Shown piece after piece: positions 17,648 through 26,877 of a DNA stretch of 64,000 bases. Position numbers and translations under genes: made by a program. The first letter of the stretch is position 1. The number at the start of each line of letters is the position of its first letter. Location of the stretch: NCBI GenBank assembly GCA_965275915.1, contig CBDHYI010000006.1, positions 1-64,000 of the forward strand, written 5' to 3'. The DNA comes from JBDWFY01 sp965275915. GTDB lineage: Bacteria; Pseudomonadota; Alphaproteobacteria; Rhizobiales; Stappiaceae. The notes beneath the pieces were generated by a model. The model was not told the DNA's origin. It saw nothing but the letters and a program-made list of their open reading frames with translations, and made no database searches.

Positions 17648-18817
17648 TTACTCGTTGGCGCGCAGCTTCACGTTCAGGATCTGCGGCAAGGTTTGGGGTG
17701 CCATCATGGCAATTCCCATGATCTGGGCAAAGGGAACAGGGGCGGGCGGTACGGCTTCCGCGCTGATGTTTTTGGGATCCTGCAGAAATGTCGTGACGGT
17801 GGTCGACACCTCCTGCTGAAATTGCGGGTTCTGCAATGCGCCCAGCATCAGCGGCATCATTGCTGTCAGTTGGGTGACGAATGTTGCCCGGTCCGTGCCC
17901 GCTTCCTTCGCCCGGCTGTCAAGGATCCGATCGACAAGCGACTGATTGTCAAAGTCGATTTTGAGGTTCTGGATCGTCAGGCCCTGCAGGATTGCCATGG
18001 CGTCTTCAGGCTTGTCCTGAGTGTTGCTCAGTTGTTCGATCACATCCGCAGTCAGGCCGCCCAGAACGGCCGTCATTGAAAACGTCCCCGCATCGGTGCC
18101 CAAGATTTGAAACTGATCGAGCGTCATAATACCTGTATCGGTGTTCAGTGTTCCACTGGCCCGGGCTGACATATTCAGCTTCTCGTAACCCAGCTTTTGA
18201 AGCTCCTTGTGGCCGTCCTCATCAAGGGAGCCGGCGTCGATCAGGATATTATCGACTTCCAGCGCCGCCTTGGTCGGTACGCCGTTCACAGGGTCTGTCG
18301 AGGCGAGGTAAATGCGGTCCACAGGAACCACTTTTCCGTCGGCCGCTTTGAAATTGATGCCCAATACTTCAATCGTGCCGTCCATTGGCCCGGACACGGC
18401 CTTGTCGCTCTTGATCTCTTCGGCGGAGGGGACGACAACGTCGGTCGCATTGATTTTTGCGGCGATCATGTTCATGTCGGAATTTTCGATGGTGATTTTT
18501 TCCGCGACTGCGCTGTCAGCAGTCAATTCGCCCTTGTCATTGATCGCCGCATTTGTCAGCGCGACGCTCTCAATGCTGAGTGTGCCTGTGTCGCCGCCGT
18601 CGTTGGTTTGCGCCGACAAGCCGTTTATCACAGGATCCGATGCGCTGCCGGAAACCGAAACCACTTTCACGTCCGTCGCTCCGGATGCCTCAAGCGCTTC
18701 CAGAATGGCATCGGCGGAGGCATTACCCGTCGGCTCAAAAGCCAAAGCTGGCAAGGTGGCAAGTGTGCAGAGTGAGAGGCTTGCGCCCAAGGCAAGACGT
18801 TTTAACGTTTGGGTCAT
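17648..18817 (-). CDS. secreted/periplasmic protein of unknown function
   Basis: A 389-residue protein with a clear signal peptide (KRLALGASLSLCTLATLPAL, cleavage after ALA near residue 27). The mature protein is rich in Ala, Asp, Thr and Ser, with alternating strands of the type GTLSIESVALTNAAI and KITIENSDMNMIAAKI, suggesting an extended beta structure in the N-terminal two thirds and helices near the C-terminus (TFVTQLTAMMPLMLGALQNP). No cysteines are apparent in the mature part. I cannot assign a family. Monocistronic, convergent with aspS. Confidence 0.7.
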   Translation of the reverse strand: MTQTLKRLALGASLSLCTLATLPALAFEPTGNASADAILEALEASGATDVKVVSVSGSASDPVINGLSAQTNDGGDTGTLSIESVALTNAAINDKGELTADSAVAEKITIENSDMNMIAAKINATDVVVPSAEEIKSDKAVSGPMDGTIEVLGINFKAADGKVVPVDRIYLASTDPVNGVPTKAALEVDNILIDAGSLDEDGHKELQKLGYEKLNMSARASGTLNTDTGIMTLDQFQILGTDAGTFSMTAVLGGLTADVIEQLSNTQDKPEDAMAILQGLTIQNLKIDFDNQSLVDRILDSRAKEAGTDRATFVTQLTAMMPLMLGALQNPQFQQEVSTTVTTFLQDPKNISAEAVPPAPVPFAQIMGIAMMAPQTLPQILNVKLRANE

Positions 18818-19142
18818 TTATTTTCTCCAGAAGCGGCGAATAAATAGCCAGAATTCCATACAGCGCGAATTGCATCAATGATGTGATACTTTTCGCAATG
18901 ACTTCGTTTTTATTGATTTTGCGCCCGAGCAAAAAGATCGGCGGGGTTGTTATTTCTGACACATATAAGGTGTTCAATATCGTTTCAATCATCTGTTAAA
19001 GACGCGGTATCTTATCGTGAAAAACTGAATATCAAAAAATGTGCAATCAGTGCGCCTTCTCTATTGATCTTGCGAAATGAAAATAGTAAGCGTGCGCATC
19101 TCCGGCTCGTCCGGGTTTCATCTACTGGTTGGGAAGACGTAA
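18818..19142. other. divergent intergenic region upstream of speH
   Basis: About 325 bp, AT-rich in its first half. No gene is recognised. A possible ribosome site GGGAAG lies at 19129-19134 ahead of the speH ATG. A long 5' leader with a small ccgg/ccgg hairpin near 19103-19115 is possible, but no known riboswitch class is evident. Confidence 0.4.
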
Positions 19143-19625
19143 ATGTCCCAAAATACGGCCCGATTGGGGATGGACTTGGAGGTTCCAAGCACCACCCGAA
19201 TGGATCAGGATCTCTCACGGCACAGCGTTGGTGCTTGCGAAACGAAGAAAGACCATTTCATCACCAAAAATGGTATCCGCTGCGCCGGAACGCATTTGAT
19301 TATCGACCTTTATGACGCATGCAGAAGCCGGCTTGACGACGTTCAGCATATTGAACGAGCACTGCTTGAATGTGTTGAAAAGGCCGGCGCAACACTGCTG
19401 CATATCCATCTGCACCGGTTCGAACCCAATGGCATCTCCGGCGTGGCTGTGCTGGCGGAGAGCCATATCTCGATCCATTCCTGGCCTGAAAACGAATATG
19501 CCGCGCTGGATGTTTTCATGTGCGGTGACTCAGAGCCGGAACGCTGTGTCGATGTGCTCCGCGAGGCATTCAAACCCGCACGCATCGGTGTCAGTGAAAT
19601 ACTGCGCGGGCAAAGTGCAGGATGA
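19143..19625 (+). CDS. speH: S-adenosylmethionine decarboxylase proenzyme
   Basis: A 160-residue pyruvoyl enzyme that makes decarboxylated AdoMet, the aminopropyl donor for spermidine. The self-cleavage motif is AESHISIHSWPE, with the Ser that becomes the pyruvoyl group at residue 107. Compact bacterial SpeH proteins have this Ser near residue 63, so about 40 residues are extra at the N-terminus if the ATG at 19143 is right; that start has a fair ribosome site. The stop overlaps the speE start (ATGA at 19622). Confidence 0.9.
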   Translation: MSQNTARLGMDLEVPSTTRMDQDLSRHSVGACETKKDHFITKNGIRCAGTHLIIDLYDACRSRLDDVQHIERALLECVEKAGATLLHIHLHRFEPNGISGVAVLAESHISIHSWPENEYAALDVFMCGDSEPERCVDVLREAFKPARIGVSEILRGQSAG

Positions 19626-20518
19626 CCGGCGGCAACTGGTTTTCGGAAACCATGCATGACGGGCTGCTCCTGTCATTCGAAGCGGACAAGGTTCTCTATC
19701 AGGAAAAAACCGGTCACCACGAACTGGTTCTGATCGAAAATCAGGTTTTCGGCAAAGTCCTGTTGCTTGACGGCGTGGTGCAGGTCACCTCAAAGGATGA
19801 ATTCATCTATCACGAGATGATGAGTCATGTGCCGATCCTCGCTCATGGAAAGGCAGAGGAGATTCTGGTCGTTGGCGGTGGCGATTGCGGGCTGGCTGAG
19901 GAGGTTCTGAAGCACCGATCCGTCAAGCGGCTGACGCAGGTTGAAATCGACAAGACGGTGATCGATTTCTCCAAAGAGCATTTTTCAGAGTTCAATGCGC
20001 CCGTTTTTACTGATCACCGCTTTGACCTCATCATCGACGACGGCATGAACTATGTCGATCGGACAGACCGCCGGTTTGATGTGATCATTGTCGACAGCAC
20101 CGATCCAATCGGTCCAGGAGCTGTATTGTTTTCGCCTGAATTTTATCAGGCGGCCAAGTCCTGTCTCAACCCGGGCGGTGTTCTGATCACGCAAAACGGG
20201 GCTCCGTTTCTTCAAGGGGAGGAATTGCGGCAGAGCGTGGCGAACCGGGCGGAAATATTCGAACAGGTGACATCTTATGTCATCAGTGTTCCGACATACT
20301 TCGGCGGTCATATGACACTGGGCTGGTCAACGGACGATGCAGCGCTGCTTAACGTGGATACTGAGACCTTGAAAAGCCGGGCCGCCGCGGCCGCGATCGA
20401 AACGCGATACTACACACCGGAAGTTCATCTGGCGGCTTTCGCCTTGCCACGATTTGTTCTCGATATCATGGACGGTGTGGATGGGAACAAAGAGCTGCGT
20501 CCGTCATCGTTCAGATAG
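19622..20518 (+). CDS. speE: spermidine synthase
   Basis: A 298-residue aminopropyltransferase that joins decarboxylated AdoMet to putrescine. The Rossmann glycine-rich loop is LVVGGGDCGLAEEVLKH (about residues 81-97, with C in place of the frequent G/A), the catalytic acidic block is DVIIVDSTDPIGPG (about 152-165) and the N-terminal HHELVLIENQVFGKVLLLDG is canonical. Translationally coupled to speH. It ends convergent with the PfkB gene, sharing 8 bp. Confidence 0.95.
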   Translation: MTGGNWFSETMHDGLLLSFEADKVLYQEKTGHHELVLIENQVFGKVLLLDGVVQVTSKDEFIYHEMMSHVPILAHGKAEEILVVGGGDCGLAEEVLKHRSVKRLTQVEIDKTVIDFSKEHFSEFNAPVFTDHRFDLIIDDGMNYVDRTDRRFDVIIVDSTDPIGPGAVLFSPEFYQAAKSCLNPGGVLITQNGAPFLQGEELRQSVANRAEIFEQVTSYVISVPTYFGGHMTLGWSTDDAALLNVDTETLKSRAAAAAIETRYYTPEVHLAAFALPRFVLDIMDGVDGNKELRPSSFR

Positions 20519-21416
20519 GTTCAGGTTCGTTCTCAGGCCACCTTTGGATGGCAGCGGTGACATTGCCGTAAGTGGGAAGACTGTCTTCATTGCCCAGGTG
20601 TTGAATCGCATGGGCCGATGCGCCGCGTGCGAACGTAAAGTGTTCGTGCCAGGATTTTTCCGGCGCCGACAGGTAAGAATACATGTAGGCGCCATGGAAC
20701 ACGTCGCCTGCGCCGTTTGAGTCAACAACGCTTGCTGCGGGCACGGCGAGCGCCGGCATCTCCCGGTTGACGCCGGTTTCATCGTACCACAGAAGACCTT
20801 TCTCCCCCAGGGTGACCGCACCGATGCGGCAGCCCTTTTGCTTGAGATAGTCAAGAACAGGATAGGGAGCCAAACTCATCTGTTCGCAGAATCGCTCCGA
20901 GACAACGGCGACATCGATATTATGCAACAACTCGTCCGTATTGGACCGCACCGCGCCGCCATCGATGGATGTCAAAATGCCCGCTTCGCGACAGGTTCTC
21001 GCGTAGTGTAAAGCGGCGTCCGCCTGGTGGCCGTCCAGATGCAGTGCCCGGCAGTTTCCAAGGTTCAATACAGGAAACGGATGCAGATAATTGTCGTCCC
21101 GGCAGCGCACGATGGCGCGTTTTCCGTCCTTCGGCATGATGAAAGACAGCGAGGACTCGGTCACTTTGCGGCCATGAACCGATACGCCATATCGGGCTGC
21201 CATATCCAGGAACATCCGGGCAAGCCAGTCGTCAGCGAGAGAGCACAGCAGGTCCGGTTTCAGTCCCAGTTTTGCGCAGCAAAAGGCGGCTGTGACGGCA
21301 TTGCCTCCGAAACTGACGGAATAATCATTGGCAATTGTCTTTTCGTCGCCGGTCGGCAGGCGATCGGTCAGGAATGTGACGTCGATGTAAGCCTGACCGA
21401 TAAACAACGTTTCCAT
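20511..21416 (-). CDS. PfkB-family carbohydrate kinase
   Basis: A 301-residue ribokinase-fold kinase. Signature 1 is in VSFGGNAVTAAFCCAKLG (about residues 34-51) and signature 2, with the catalytic Asp and anion hole, is DSNGAGDVFHGAYMY (about 244-258). The substrate cannot be told; ribokinase- or sulfofructose-kinase-like relatives are possible. Monocistronic, with its promoter in the 138-bp region shared with the EAL gene. Confidence 0.85.
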   Translation of the reverse strand: METLFIGQAYIDVTFLTDRLPTGDEKTIANDYSVSFGGNAVTAAFCCAKLGLKPDLLCSLADDWLARMFLDMAARYGVSVHGRKVTESSLSFIMPKDGKRAIVRCRDDNYLHPFPVLNLGNCRALHLDGHQADAALHYARTCREAGILTSIDGGAVRSNTDELLHNIDVAVVSERFCEQMSLAPYPVLDYLKQKGCRIGAVTLGEKGLLWYDETGVNREMPALAVPAASVVDSNGAGDVFHGAYMYSYLSAPEKSWHEHFTFARGASAHAIQHLGNEDSLPTYGNVTAAIQRWPENEPEPI

Positions 21417-21554
21417 ACTGTCTCCTTAAATCACCATTCACCTTGCGACGGCGATATATTTCAAAATAACGCCTAATAAACACAAGAGTTTATTTCATGT
21501 TTACGGTTGCTATGCACACTATAAGTTTGAAGAGGACTGTGCGCTGGGGGCAAT

Positions 21555-23192
21555 GTGTCACGTCGTTACGCTTTATTTGTGAAAGCTGTCGGATTGGCAC
21601 TTTTGTTGGCCGTCGCGCCGCTTGTTGTGGCCAAGTATGTGCTTGACTATCATGCTGAGAGCGTTGCTCGGGACGATATGCGCGCAACGGCCGAACGCTA
21701 TGTCATGCGCGCCGAGCAGACGATCAAGGACGCTGTCAGCACACTGCAAAAGCTCCATAAGGCCGGCGCAATAACATGTGCGCCGGACCACCGGCAAATG
21801 TTCAGCCGTGAAATCAGCACGTCGGCCTACATCCAGCAGATCGGTCTGGTTGATGCAAGTGGCATGTCCATGTGTCTGGCTCCCGCCAACTCCAAGATCG
21901 GCCTGGATATGCTTCCCGCCTATAAGAACGGTGCGCCGCCGGTCGGTATCGGGCTGCTCGACAAATCCTTCCACGGTGCGCATATCGGGGTGGTCAGCTG
22001 GCATGTCGCAAATGGCGTCCGCCTGGTTGCCGAGATTTCACCGGCCTCCGTTTTGATTGAACCCGGTTATGAAATCCTCAAGTCCAAGCGTTATGGTGTC
22101 CTGCGTCTGGCCAACAACGTGGTGTGGCTCGTCGTCGGCGAAAAAAGCAATATTGAAGGTCTGCCGCCTGAAGACGTTATTGTCGCCGACTACCATTCGG
22201 GGCGGTATCCGATCGATGCCCAGTTCAGCCTGCCGGCTGACGCGGCACTGGCGATTTCCGCAGACTTGAAGCTGATGGTCGCAGTGGCAAGCGCAGGTTT
22301 TGCCGTCTTGTTCGTGGCGATCGCTCTGTGGGTCTCCTGGAGACCGGAACAGGACGCCGAGGATGAGTTTGTCGCAGCGATCCGGAATGGCGAATTCATA
22401 CCGTATTATCAGCCTGTTATGGACATTGAAACCGGCCGGTTGCGCGGGTGCGAGGTGCTTATGCGCTGGAAGCGACCCGATGGCTCAATCATATCGCCGG
22501 GTCAGTTCATGACGTTTGCCGAAACGTCGGGGCACATCTTCGAAATGACCCGTCAGGTGATGCGTCGCACATGCGAGGAAGTCAGCGACCTCCATGTCGA
22601 CAATCCGGACCTCAAATTGTCCGTCAATCTGTTTGCCGGGCATTTTGAGGATAGGCAGATTATTGACGATCTGAAGGAGATTTACGGCAACTCAAGAATT
22701 GCCTATCAGAACCTTGTCATGGAAGTGACGGAACGCCAGCCGTTGCAGGATATGGAGAAGGCGCGAAAAATAATTGCAGAAATGCAGTCTCTGGGCGTCC
22801 GGGTGGCGCTGGACGACTGTGGAACCGGCCATGGCGGGCTGGCTTATCTGCAGAAACTGGGCATCGACATCATCAAGATTGACAAGATGTTCATAGATTC
22901 CCTTGGCATGGATGCGAGCTCCGCAACGATTGTTGATACACTGGTCGAACTGGCCGGTAACCTGGGCATGGGCATTATCGCTGAAGGCGTTGAGAATATC
23001 GATCAGATTGAGCGGCTTCGGGAACTGGGTGTCACTGCGGCACAAGGCTACATTTTTGCGCCGCCCTTGCCGGCCAAACTCTATATCGAACTGGCCAATG
23101 CTCTGATGGCCGGGCAATTGCACGAGCAACCGGTTGACGAAGGACCCGACGTGGCCTTCGCTTTGGACAATACCGCTGCAGGTGCCGCCTAA
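21555..23192 (+). CDS. CSS-motif/EAL-domain c-di-GMP phosphodiesterase
   Basis: A 545-residue membrane sensor, GTG start. Two membrane helices (about residues 8-29 and 238-260) flank a periplasmic CSS-motif domain with two cysteines (ITCAPD and SMCLAPANSK), the arrangement in which a periplasmic disulfide controls activity. The cytoplasmic EAL domain (about 275-520) keeps the catalytic set: CEVLMRWKR (Glu), SVNLFAG (Asn), EVTERQ (Glu), ALDDCGTGHGG (Asp pair), IKIDK (Lys) and IAEGVE (Glu). It is therefore predicted to be an active phosphodiesterase that hydrolyses c-di-GMP in response to periplasmic redox state. Confidence 0.9.
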   Translation: MSRRYALFVKAVGLALLLAVAPLVVAKYVLDYHAESVARDDMRATAERYVMRAEQTIKDAVSTLQKLHKAGAITCAPDHRQMFSREISTSAYIQQIGLVDASGMSMCLAPANSKIGLDMLPAYKNGAPPVGIGLLDKSFHGAHIGVVSWHVANGVRLVAEISPASVLIEPGYEILKSKRYGVLRLANNVVWLVVGEKSNIEGLPPEDVIVADYHSGRYPIDAQFSLPADAALAISADLKLMVAVASAGFAVLFVAIALWVSWRPEQDAEDEFVAAIRNGEFIPYYQPVMDIETGRLRGCEVLMRWKRPDGSIISPGQFMTFAETSGHIFEMTRQVMRRTCEEVSDLHVDNPDLKLSVNLFAGHFEDRQIIDDLKEIYGNSRIAYQNLVMEVTERQPLQDMEKARKIIAEMQSLGVRVALDDCGTGHGGLAYLQKLGIDIIKIDKMFIDSLGMDASSATIVDTLVELAGNLGMGIIAEGVENIDQIERLRELGVTAAQGYIFAPPLPAKLYIELANALMAGQLHEQPVDEGPDVAFALDNTAAGAA

Positions 23193-23339
23193 ACAGAATA
23201 TCTTCCAGAAGAAAACGGGTGCGACATCCCAGGCGCAAACCCGTTGGTCAAGCCGTTCATATGGTCCTTGCTTCGACGGTAAATCCCGCTATGTGTAGGC
23301 GGCCCGAACCCGGGCTGCATATCCATGTGAAAGAGGACA

Positions 23340-24125
23340 ATGATGATCAGGGCCGTTGTTTGGGGCGAAAACATCCATGAGCAGGAAAACGCCGCCGTCG
23401 CCGCGATTTACCCGGACGGCATGCACAACGACATTGCAAAAACGTTGAATGCGGATGAGTTGATCACCGCGACAACAGCGACATTGCAGGAATCCGATCA
23501 TGGGTTGAGCGAAGCGCGTTTGGCGGAGACGGATGTTCTGTTGTGGTGGGGACACGCGGCCCATGGGGATGTGTCCGATGAGGTCGTTCAGCGTGTGGCC
23601 GATGCCGTCTGGGGCGGAATGGGCTTAATCCTGTTACATTCGGCTCATTTTGCCAAAATTTTCAAACTGCTCATGGGCACGCCCTGCAGTCTGAGCTGGC
23701 GGGAAGCCGGAGAGCGGGAGCGGCTTTGGGTCACATCGCGCCAACATCCGATCGCGCGGGGACTGCCGGACCATTTCGAGCTGGAACACGAAGAGATGTA
23801 CAGCGAGCCTTTTGCTGTTCCCGAACCGCTGGAAACGGTTTTCATCAGTTGGTTTCAGGGAGGGGAGGTTTTTCGTTCGGGCGTGACATACCGGCGCGGT
23901 GCGGGAAATGTTTTTTATTTCCGGCCCGGGCATGAAACCTATCCGACTTATCACGACAAAAATGTCCAGCGGGTTTTGCGAAATGCCGTGCACTGGGCCG
24001 CCAACCCAATGGAACGCATAACGCACGTTCATCAGGCTCCGAATGTACCCGTGGAGGCAGCTCTTGAACCGATTGAACAACGCGGGCCGCGACTTCACAA
24101 AGACGGTGAAGAGGGTTTCAGATAG
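23340..24125 (+). CDS. ThuA-domain protein
   Basis: A 261-residue protein of the ThuA family (class I glutamine-amidotransferase-like fold), related to the trehalose utilisation protein of rhizobia. Family marks are VVWGENIHEQ at the start, DVLLWWGHAAHG (about residues 66-77), GLILLHSAHFAKIFKLLMG and VFYFRPGHETYPTYHD (about 191-206). In ThuA/ThuB the pair oxidises trehalose-type disaccharides; no thuB neighbour or sugar transporter is adjacent here, so the substrate is open. SD AGAGGA precedes the ATG. Confidence 0.85.
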   Translation: MMIRAVVWGENIHEQENAAVAAIYPDGMHNDIAKTLNADELITATTATLQESDHGLSEARLAETDVLLWWGHAAHGDVSDEVVQRVADAVWGGMGLILLHSAHFAKIFKLLMGTPCSLSWREAGERERLWVTSRQHPIARGLPDHFELEHEEMYSEPFAVPEPLETVFISWFQGGEVFRSGVTYRRGAGNVFYFRPGHETYPTYHDKNVQRVLRNAVHWAANPMERITHVHQAPNVPVEAALEPIEQRGPRLHKDGEEGFR

Positions 24126-24184
24126 GGCGGCTTTCAAACTGCCGGCCGGAGGGGCGGCGGCGAAGGTGGCGAAGCGAAAAACCT

Positions 24185-24421
24185 CTAAAAAGCCTTAAAG
24201 GTCAGTGTTGTAAATGTGTCCCGAATACCTGGGATCGTTTGAATATTCGCGTTGACGAAATGGCCGATATCCTGATCTGTATCCAGGTAGAATTTTGCAA
24301 TCAGATCAAATTCGCCACTGGTTGAGTGAATTTCCGATGCGATCTCACGATTAGCCAGTTCGATCGCCACATCATAAGCGCGACCAAGTTCGCATTTAAA
24401 CTGTATGAAGAAGCATTGCAT
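24185..24421 (-). CDS. stand-alone Lrp/AsnC ligand-binding (RAM) domain protein
   Basis: A 78-residue protein from the ATG at 24421 (MQCFFIQFKCELG); an upstream ATG would add seven residues. It is a single alpha/beta RAM domain without the HTH, with the typical EIHSTSGEFDLIAKFYL and GIRDTFTTLTF blocks. Such stand-alone RAM proteins assemble as octamers or decamers that bind amino acids and may modulate full-length Lrp regulators. Divergent from kynB. Confidence 0.85.
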   Translation of the reverse strand: MQCFFIQFKCELGRAYDVAIELANREIASEIHSTSGEFDLIAKFYLDTDQDIGHFVNANIQTIPGIRDTFTTLTFKAF

Positions 24422-24723
24422 GATCGACTCTTTCGGTTGCAATCCAGACCGAATCCAATGTGTCTTGGGTATATCAAAGACTTGAACCGGCGGGTACCGG
24501 ACTTAATAGGCCGATTGCGGGCTTGTCAATGCGAGGCTAAGACAGCAACTGGGATCGTCAGACGAAGGCCCTTAAGCGGATTGGTTGAACTGTCTTTTCT
24601 GACACGGCCATCTTCTGCCGGCCGGACATCCGACGCTCAAGATCGGATTTGAGCCGTTCATGACGGCGTGTTGTCTCTTGTTGGGCGCTTAACAACGGAG
24701 CTTTGGACCATGGGTGTCACTCT
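24422..24723. other. intergenic region between the RAM-domain gene and kynB
   Basis: About 300 bp separate the divergent genes. No gene, known riboswitch or terminator is seen. A GGAG at 24697-24700 precedes an ATG at 24710 that opens a five-codon frame ending in TGA, which overlaps the preferred GTG start of kynB (see findings). Confidence 0.4.
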
Positions 24724-25353
24724 GTGAGCGAAATCATCGATATATCGCCGGCGCTTCGGCCGGGCATGGCCGTCTTTCCGGGCGACGCACAGTTTTCGGT
24801 AAGATCTACATTTGAAATCGGACCGGACTGTCCGGTCAATGTGGGCGAATTCTCCATGTCCTGCCATTGCGGTGCTCATGTCGATGCGCCGCTGCATTAT
24901 CAGGAAGACGGCGCATCTGTTGACGCACTGCCACTTGCGGACTTTATCGGGCCGGCTCGGGTGATTGATGCAAGAGGGACGACGCCTCTCTGCCCGCCGG
25001 AGGACTTGCTCCCGCATCTTGACGATGCACCGCTGCGAGTGCTGTTGCGGCTCGAAGACCGTCTTGACCCCATGATCTGGCCGAAAGGTTTTCGGGCTCT
25101 TGCCGCGGATACGATAGAGATGCTGGCCGAAAAAGGGGTGAAACTGATTGGTGTCGATGTGCCATCGGTGGATCCTGAAACCTCCAAGACGTTGCCGGCT
25201 CACATGATGGCGCGAGAGAAAAAAATGCACATAGTGGAAAACCTCGTGCTTCAGGATGTGCGGGTTGGCGATTACGAGTTGATTTGCCTGCCCCTAAAGC
25301 TTTACGGATTGGATGCAGCACCGGTGCGCGCGGCTCTTCGGCCGTTCCTCTAG
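24724..25353 (+). CDS. kynB: kynurenine formamidase (cyclase family)
   Basis: A 209-residue metal-dependent hydrolase that converts N-formylkynurenine to kynurenine. The metal site HCGAHVDAPLHY (consensus H-x-G-T-H-x-D-x-P-x-H) is at about residues 43-54, and GVDVPSVDPETSK matches the family's substrate-loop block. The N-terminus EIIDISPALRPGMAVFPGD is typical. A TTG at 24703 is possible, but its spacing to GGAG is too short; GTG 24724 is preferred. With kynU and kynA at 47-49 kb it completes the tryptophan-to-anthranilate route. Confidence 0.88.
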   Translation: MSEIIDISPALRPGMAVFPGDAQFSVRSTFEIGPDCPVNVGEFSMSCHCGAHVDAPLHYQEDGASVDALPLADFIGPARVIDARGTTPLCPPEDLLPHLDDAPLRVLLRLEDRLDPMIWPKGFRALAADTIEMLAEKGVKLIGVDVPSVDPETSKTLPAHMMAREKKMHIVENLVLQDVRVGDYELICLPLKLYGLDAAPVRAALRPFL

Positions 25354-25673
25354 GGTATGGGCTCATCGGCTCACACCATTTTAAGCACATTTAGAGGCCA
25401 AACCCCGGGGCAGGCCTCACCGGCCTCATGCACTTCTTTCCAAACCCGAGGAGCAAGGCATATCTTGTTCCGGATCGCGCACGCAAGACTTGAAACTCGG
25501 ACGGTTTCATGCGACTTGCGGTGGTATCCGAACTGTTTGACAAGTCTCTGACACTCGTCGGTATGGCCGGTCGAAAAAGCGGAGCGGAAAGTCTGAAGGG
25601 TGAAGCAGATGTCCGAATAGTTCGGCGGTCTCCGCTTCCGGGAAAACGCCCTATCTGCCAGGGAGTTTCATCA
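25354..25673. other. intergenic region upstream of the binding-protein gene
   Basis: About 320 bp without a convincing gene. A ttgaca hexamer at about 25538 could be part of a promoter for the downstream gene, but no matching -10 box stands out. GGGAG at 25661-25665 is the likely ribosome site of the next gene. Confidence 0.4.
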
Positions 25674-26876
25674 GTGAGAAATTTCAAATACGCGCTTGCC
25701 GGTGCCCTTTTCGCCGCCACTGCACTCGCCGGCGGCGTTGCTGCCGAGACGCTGAAAGTGGGTGTGATTGGAGGTTTTTCCGGACCGATTGCCCAGATAG
25801 CGCCGGCGATGATCGATTCTGTGCAACTTGCCATTACGCAGATTAATGAACAGGGCGGTATCGGTGATGGTCAGAAAATTGACGTTGTACTCGGCGACAG
25901 TGCATGCAATCGGAAAAACGCAACAGTTGCTGTGACAAAAGCCGTCAATCGAAGCGGGATTGTTGCCCTTGTCGGGCCGCATTGCTCCAACGCCACCATT
26001 GCCGCTGCGAATTCTGTGACAATTCCCGCCGACGTTTTGTTGATTACACCCTCTGCCACATCTCCGGACATTACGACCCTCAACGACAACGACACCGTTT
26101 TCAGAACCATTCCTTCCGACGACTATCAAGGGAATGTGCTTGCCCGAACAGTCATGGCTCGCGGCAACCAGAAAGTGGCTGTAACGTATCTGAACAATGT
26201 CTACGGTAAGGGCCTTGCCAGGGCCTTTAAAACCGAGTTCGAAAGCAATGGTGGTGAGATCACGAACTTTGCCGCTCACGAAGAAGGCAAACCTTCCTAC
26301 CGTGCCCATCTGGCGGGTCTTGCCAGCGGCGGAGCTGATACTCTGATGATCTTCGACTATGGAGAGGGGTCCGGTCTGACAATCCTGCGTCAGGCGCTTG
26401 AAAATGGATTTTTCAAGAGTTTCATAGGCGGCGACGGCATGAAGTCCGATGTTCCGATCCGGGAGCTGGGCGGAGAAAACCTCTCAACATTTTTTGTGTC
26501 CGCACCGGTCGGGAGAACAAGCAGATCGCTTGAGACGTTCAATGCGGCTTTCAAGACAGCCGGTGGAGATCCGGATTCGGTTTACGTTGCCAACGCCTAC
26601 GATGCGGCTTTCCTGACAGCTTTGGCGTTTGAAAAGGCCGGAGGTGACAAATCGAAACTTCCCGCTTCGCTGCGGGAGGTTGCCAGTGATGATGGAGCAG
26701 CAATTCTTCCCGGTGAGTGGAAAAAAGCGAAGAAGCTGATTTCGGAAGGCAAAGCCATCAACTACAAGGGTGCCGCAGGCGACAAGAATTTTGATGCAAA
26801 TGGCGATGTGCCGGGAAGTTACGCTTTGTTCAAAGTATCCGGCGATGCTTTTGTGGTCGTTACCGAAATGAAATAA
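25674..26876 (+). CDS. periplasmic amino-acid-type substrate-binding protein (LivJ-like)
   Basis: A 400-residue type I periplasmic binding protein of the branched-chain amino acid/amide class. GTG 25674 with GGGAG eight bases upstream starts a standard signal peptide (KYALAGALFAATALAGGVAA); the longer open frame to 25509 lacks any sign of use. Family blocks are LKVGVIGGFSGPIAQ, VALVGPHCSNATIAAA and TPSATSPDITTLNDND. No permease or ATPase genes follow, so it is an orphan receptor or serves a transporter coded elsewhere. Its location 320 bp after kynB hints at an aromatic amino acid or related ligand, which is inference only. Confidence 0.88.
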   Translation: MRNFKYALAGALFAATALAGGVAAETLKVGVIGGFSGPIAQIAPAMIDSVQLAITQINEQGGIGDGQKIDVVLGDSACNRKNATVAVTKAVNRSGIVALVGPHCSNATIAAANSVTIPADVLLITPSATSPDITTLNDNDTVFRTIPSDDYQGNVLARTVMARGNQKVAVTYLNNVYGKGLARAFKTEFESNGGEITNFAAHEEGKPSYRAHLAGLASGGADTLMIFDYGEGSGLTILRQALENGFFKSFIGGDGMKSDVPIRELGGENLSTFFVSAPVGRTSRSLETFNAAFKTAGGDPDSVYVANAYDAAFLTALAFEKAGGDKSKLPASLREVASDDGAAILPGEWKKAKKLISEGKAINYKGAAGDKNFDANGDVPGSYALFKVSGDAFVVVTEMK

Positions 26877-26877
26877 G

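Noticed and set aside
23206..23246. hairpin aacgggt...acccgtt behind the EAL gene as terminator
   Set aside because: The stem is interrupted by a bulge and is not followed by a T-run.
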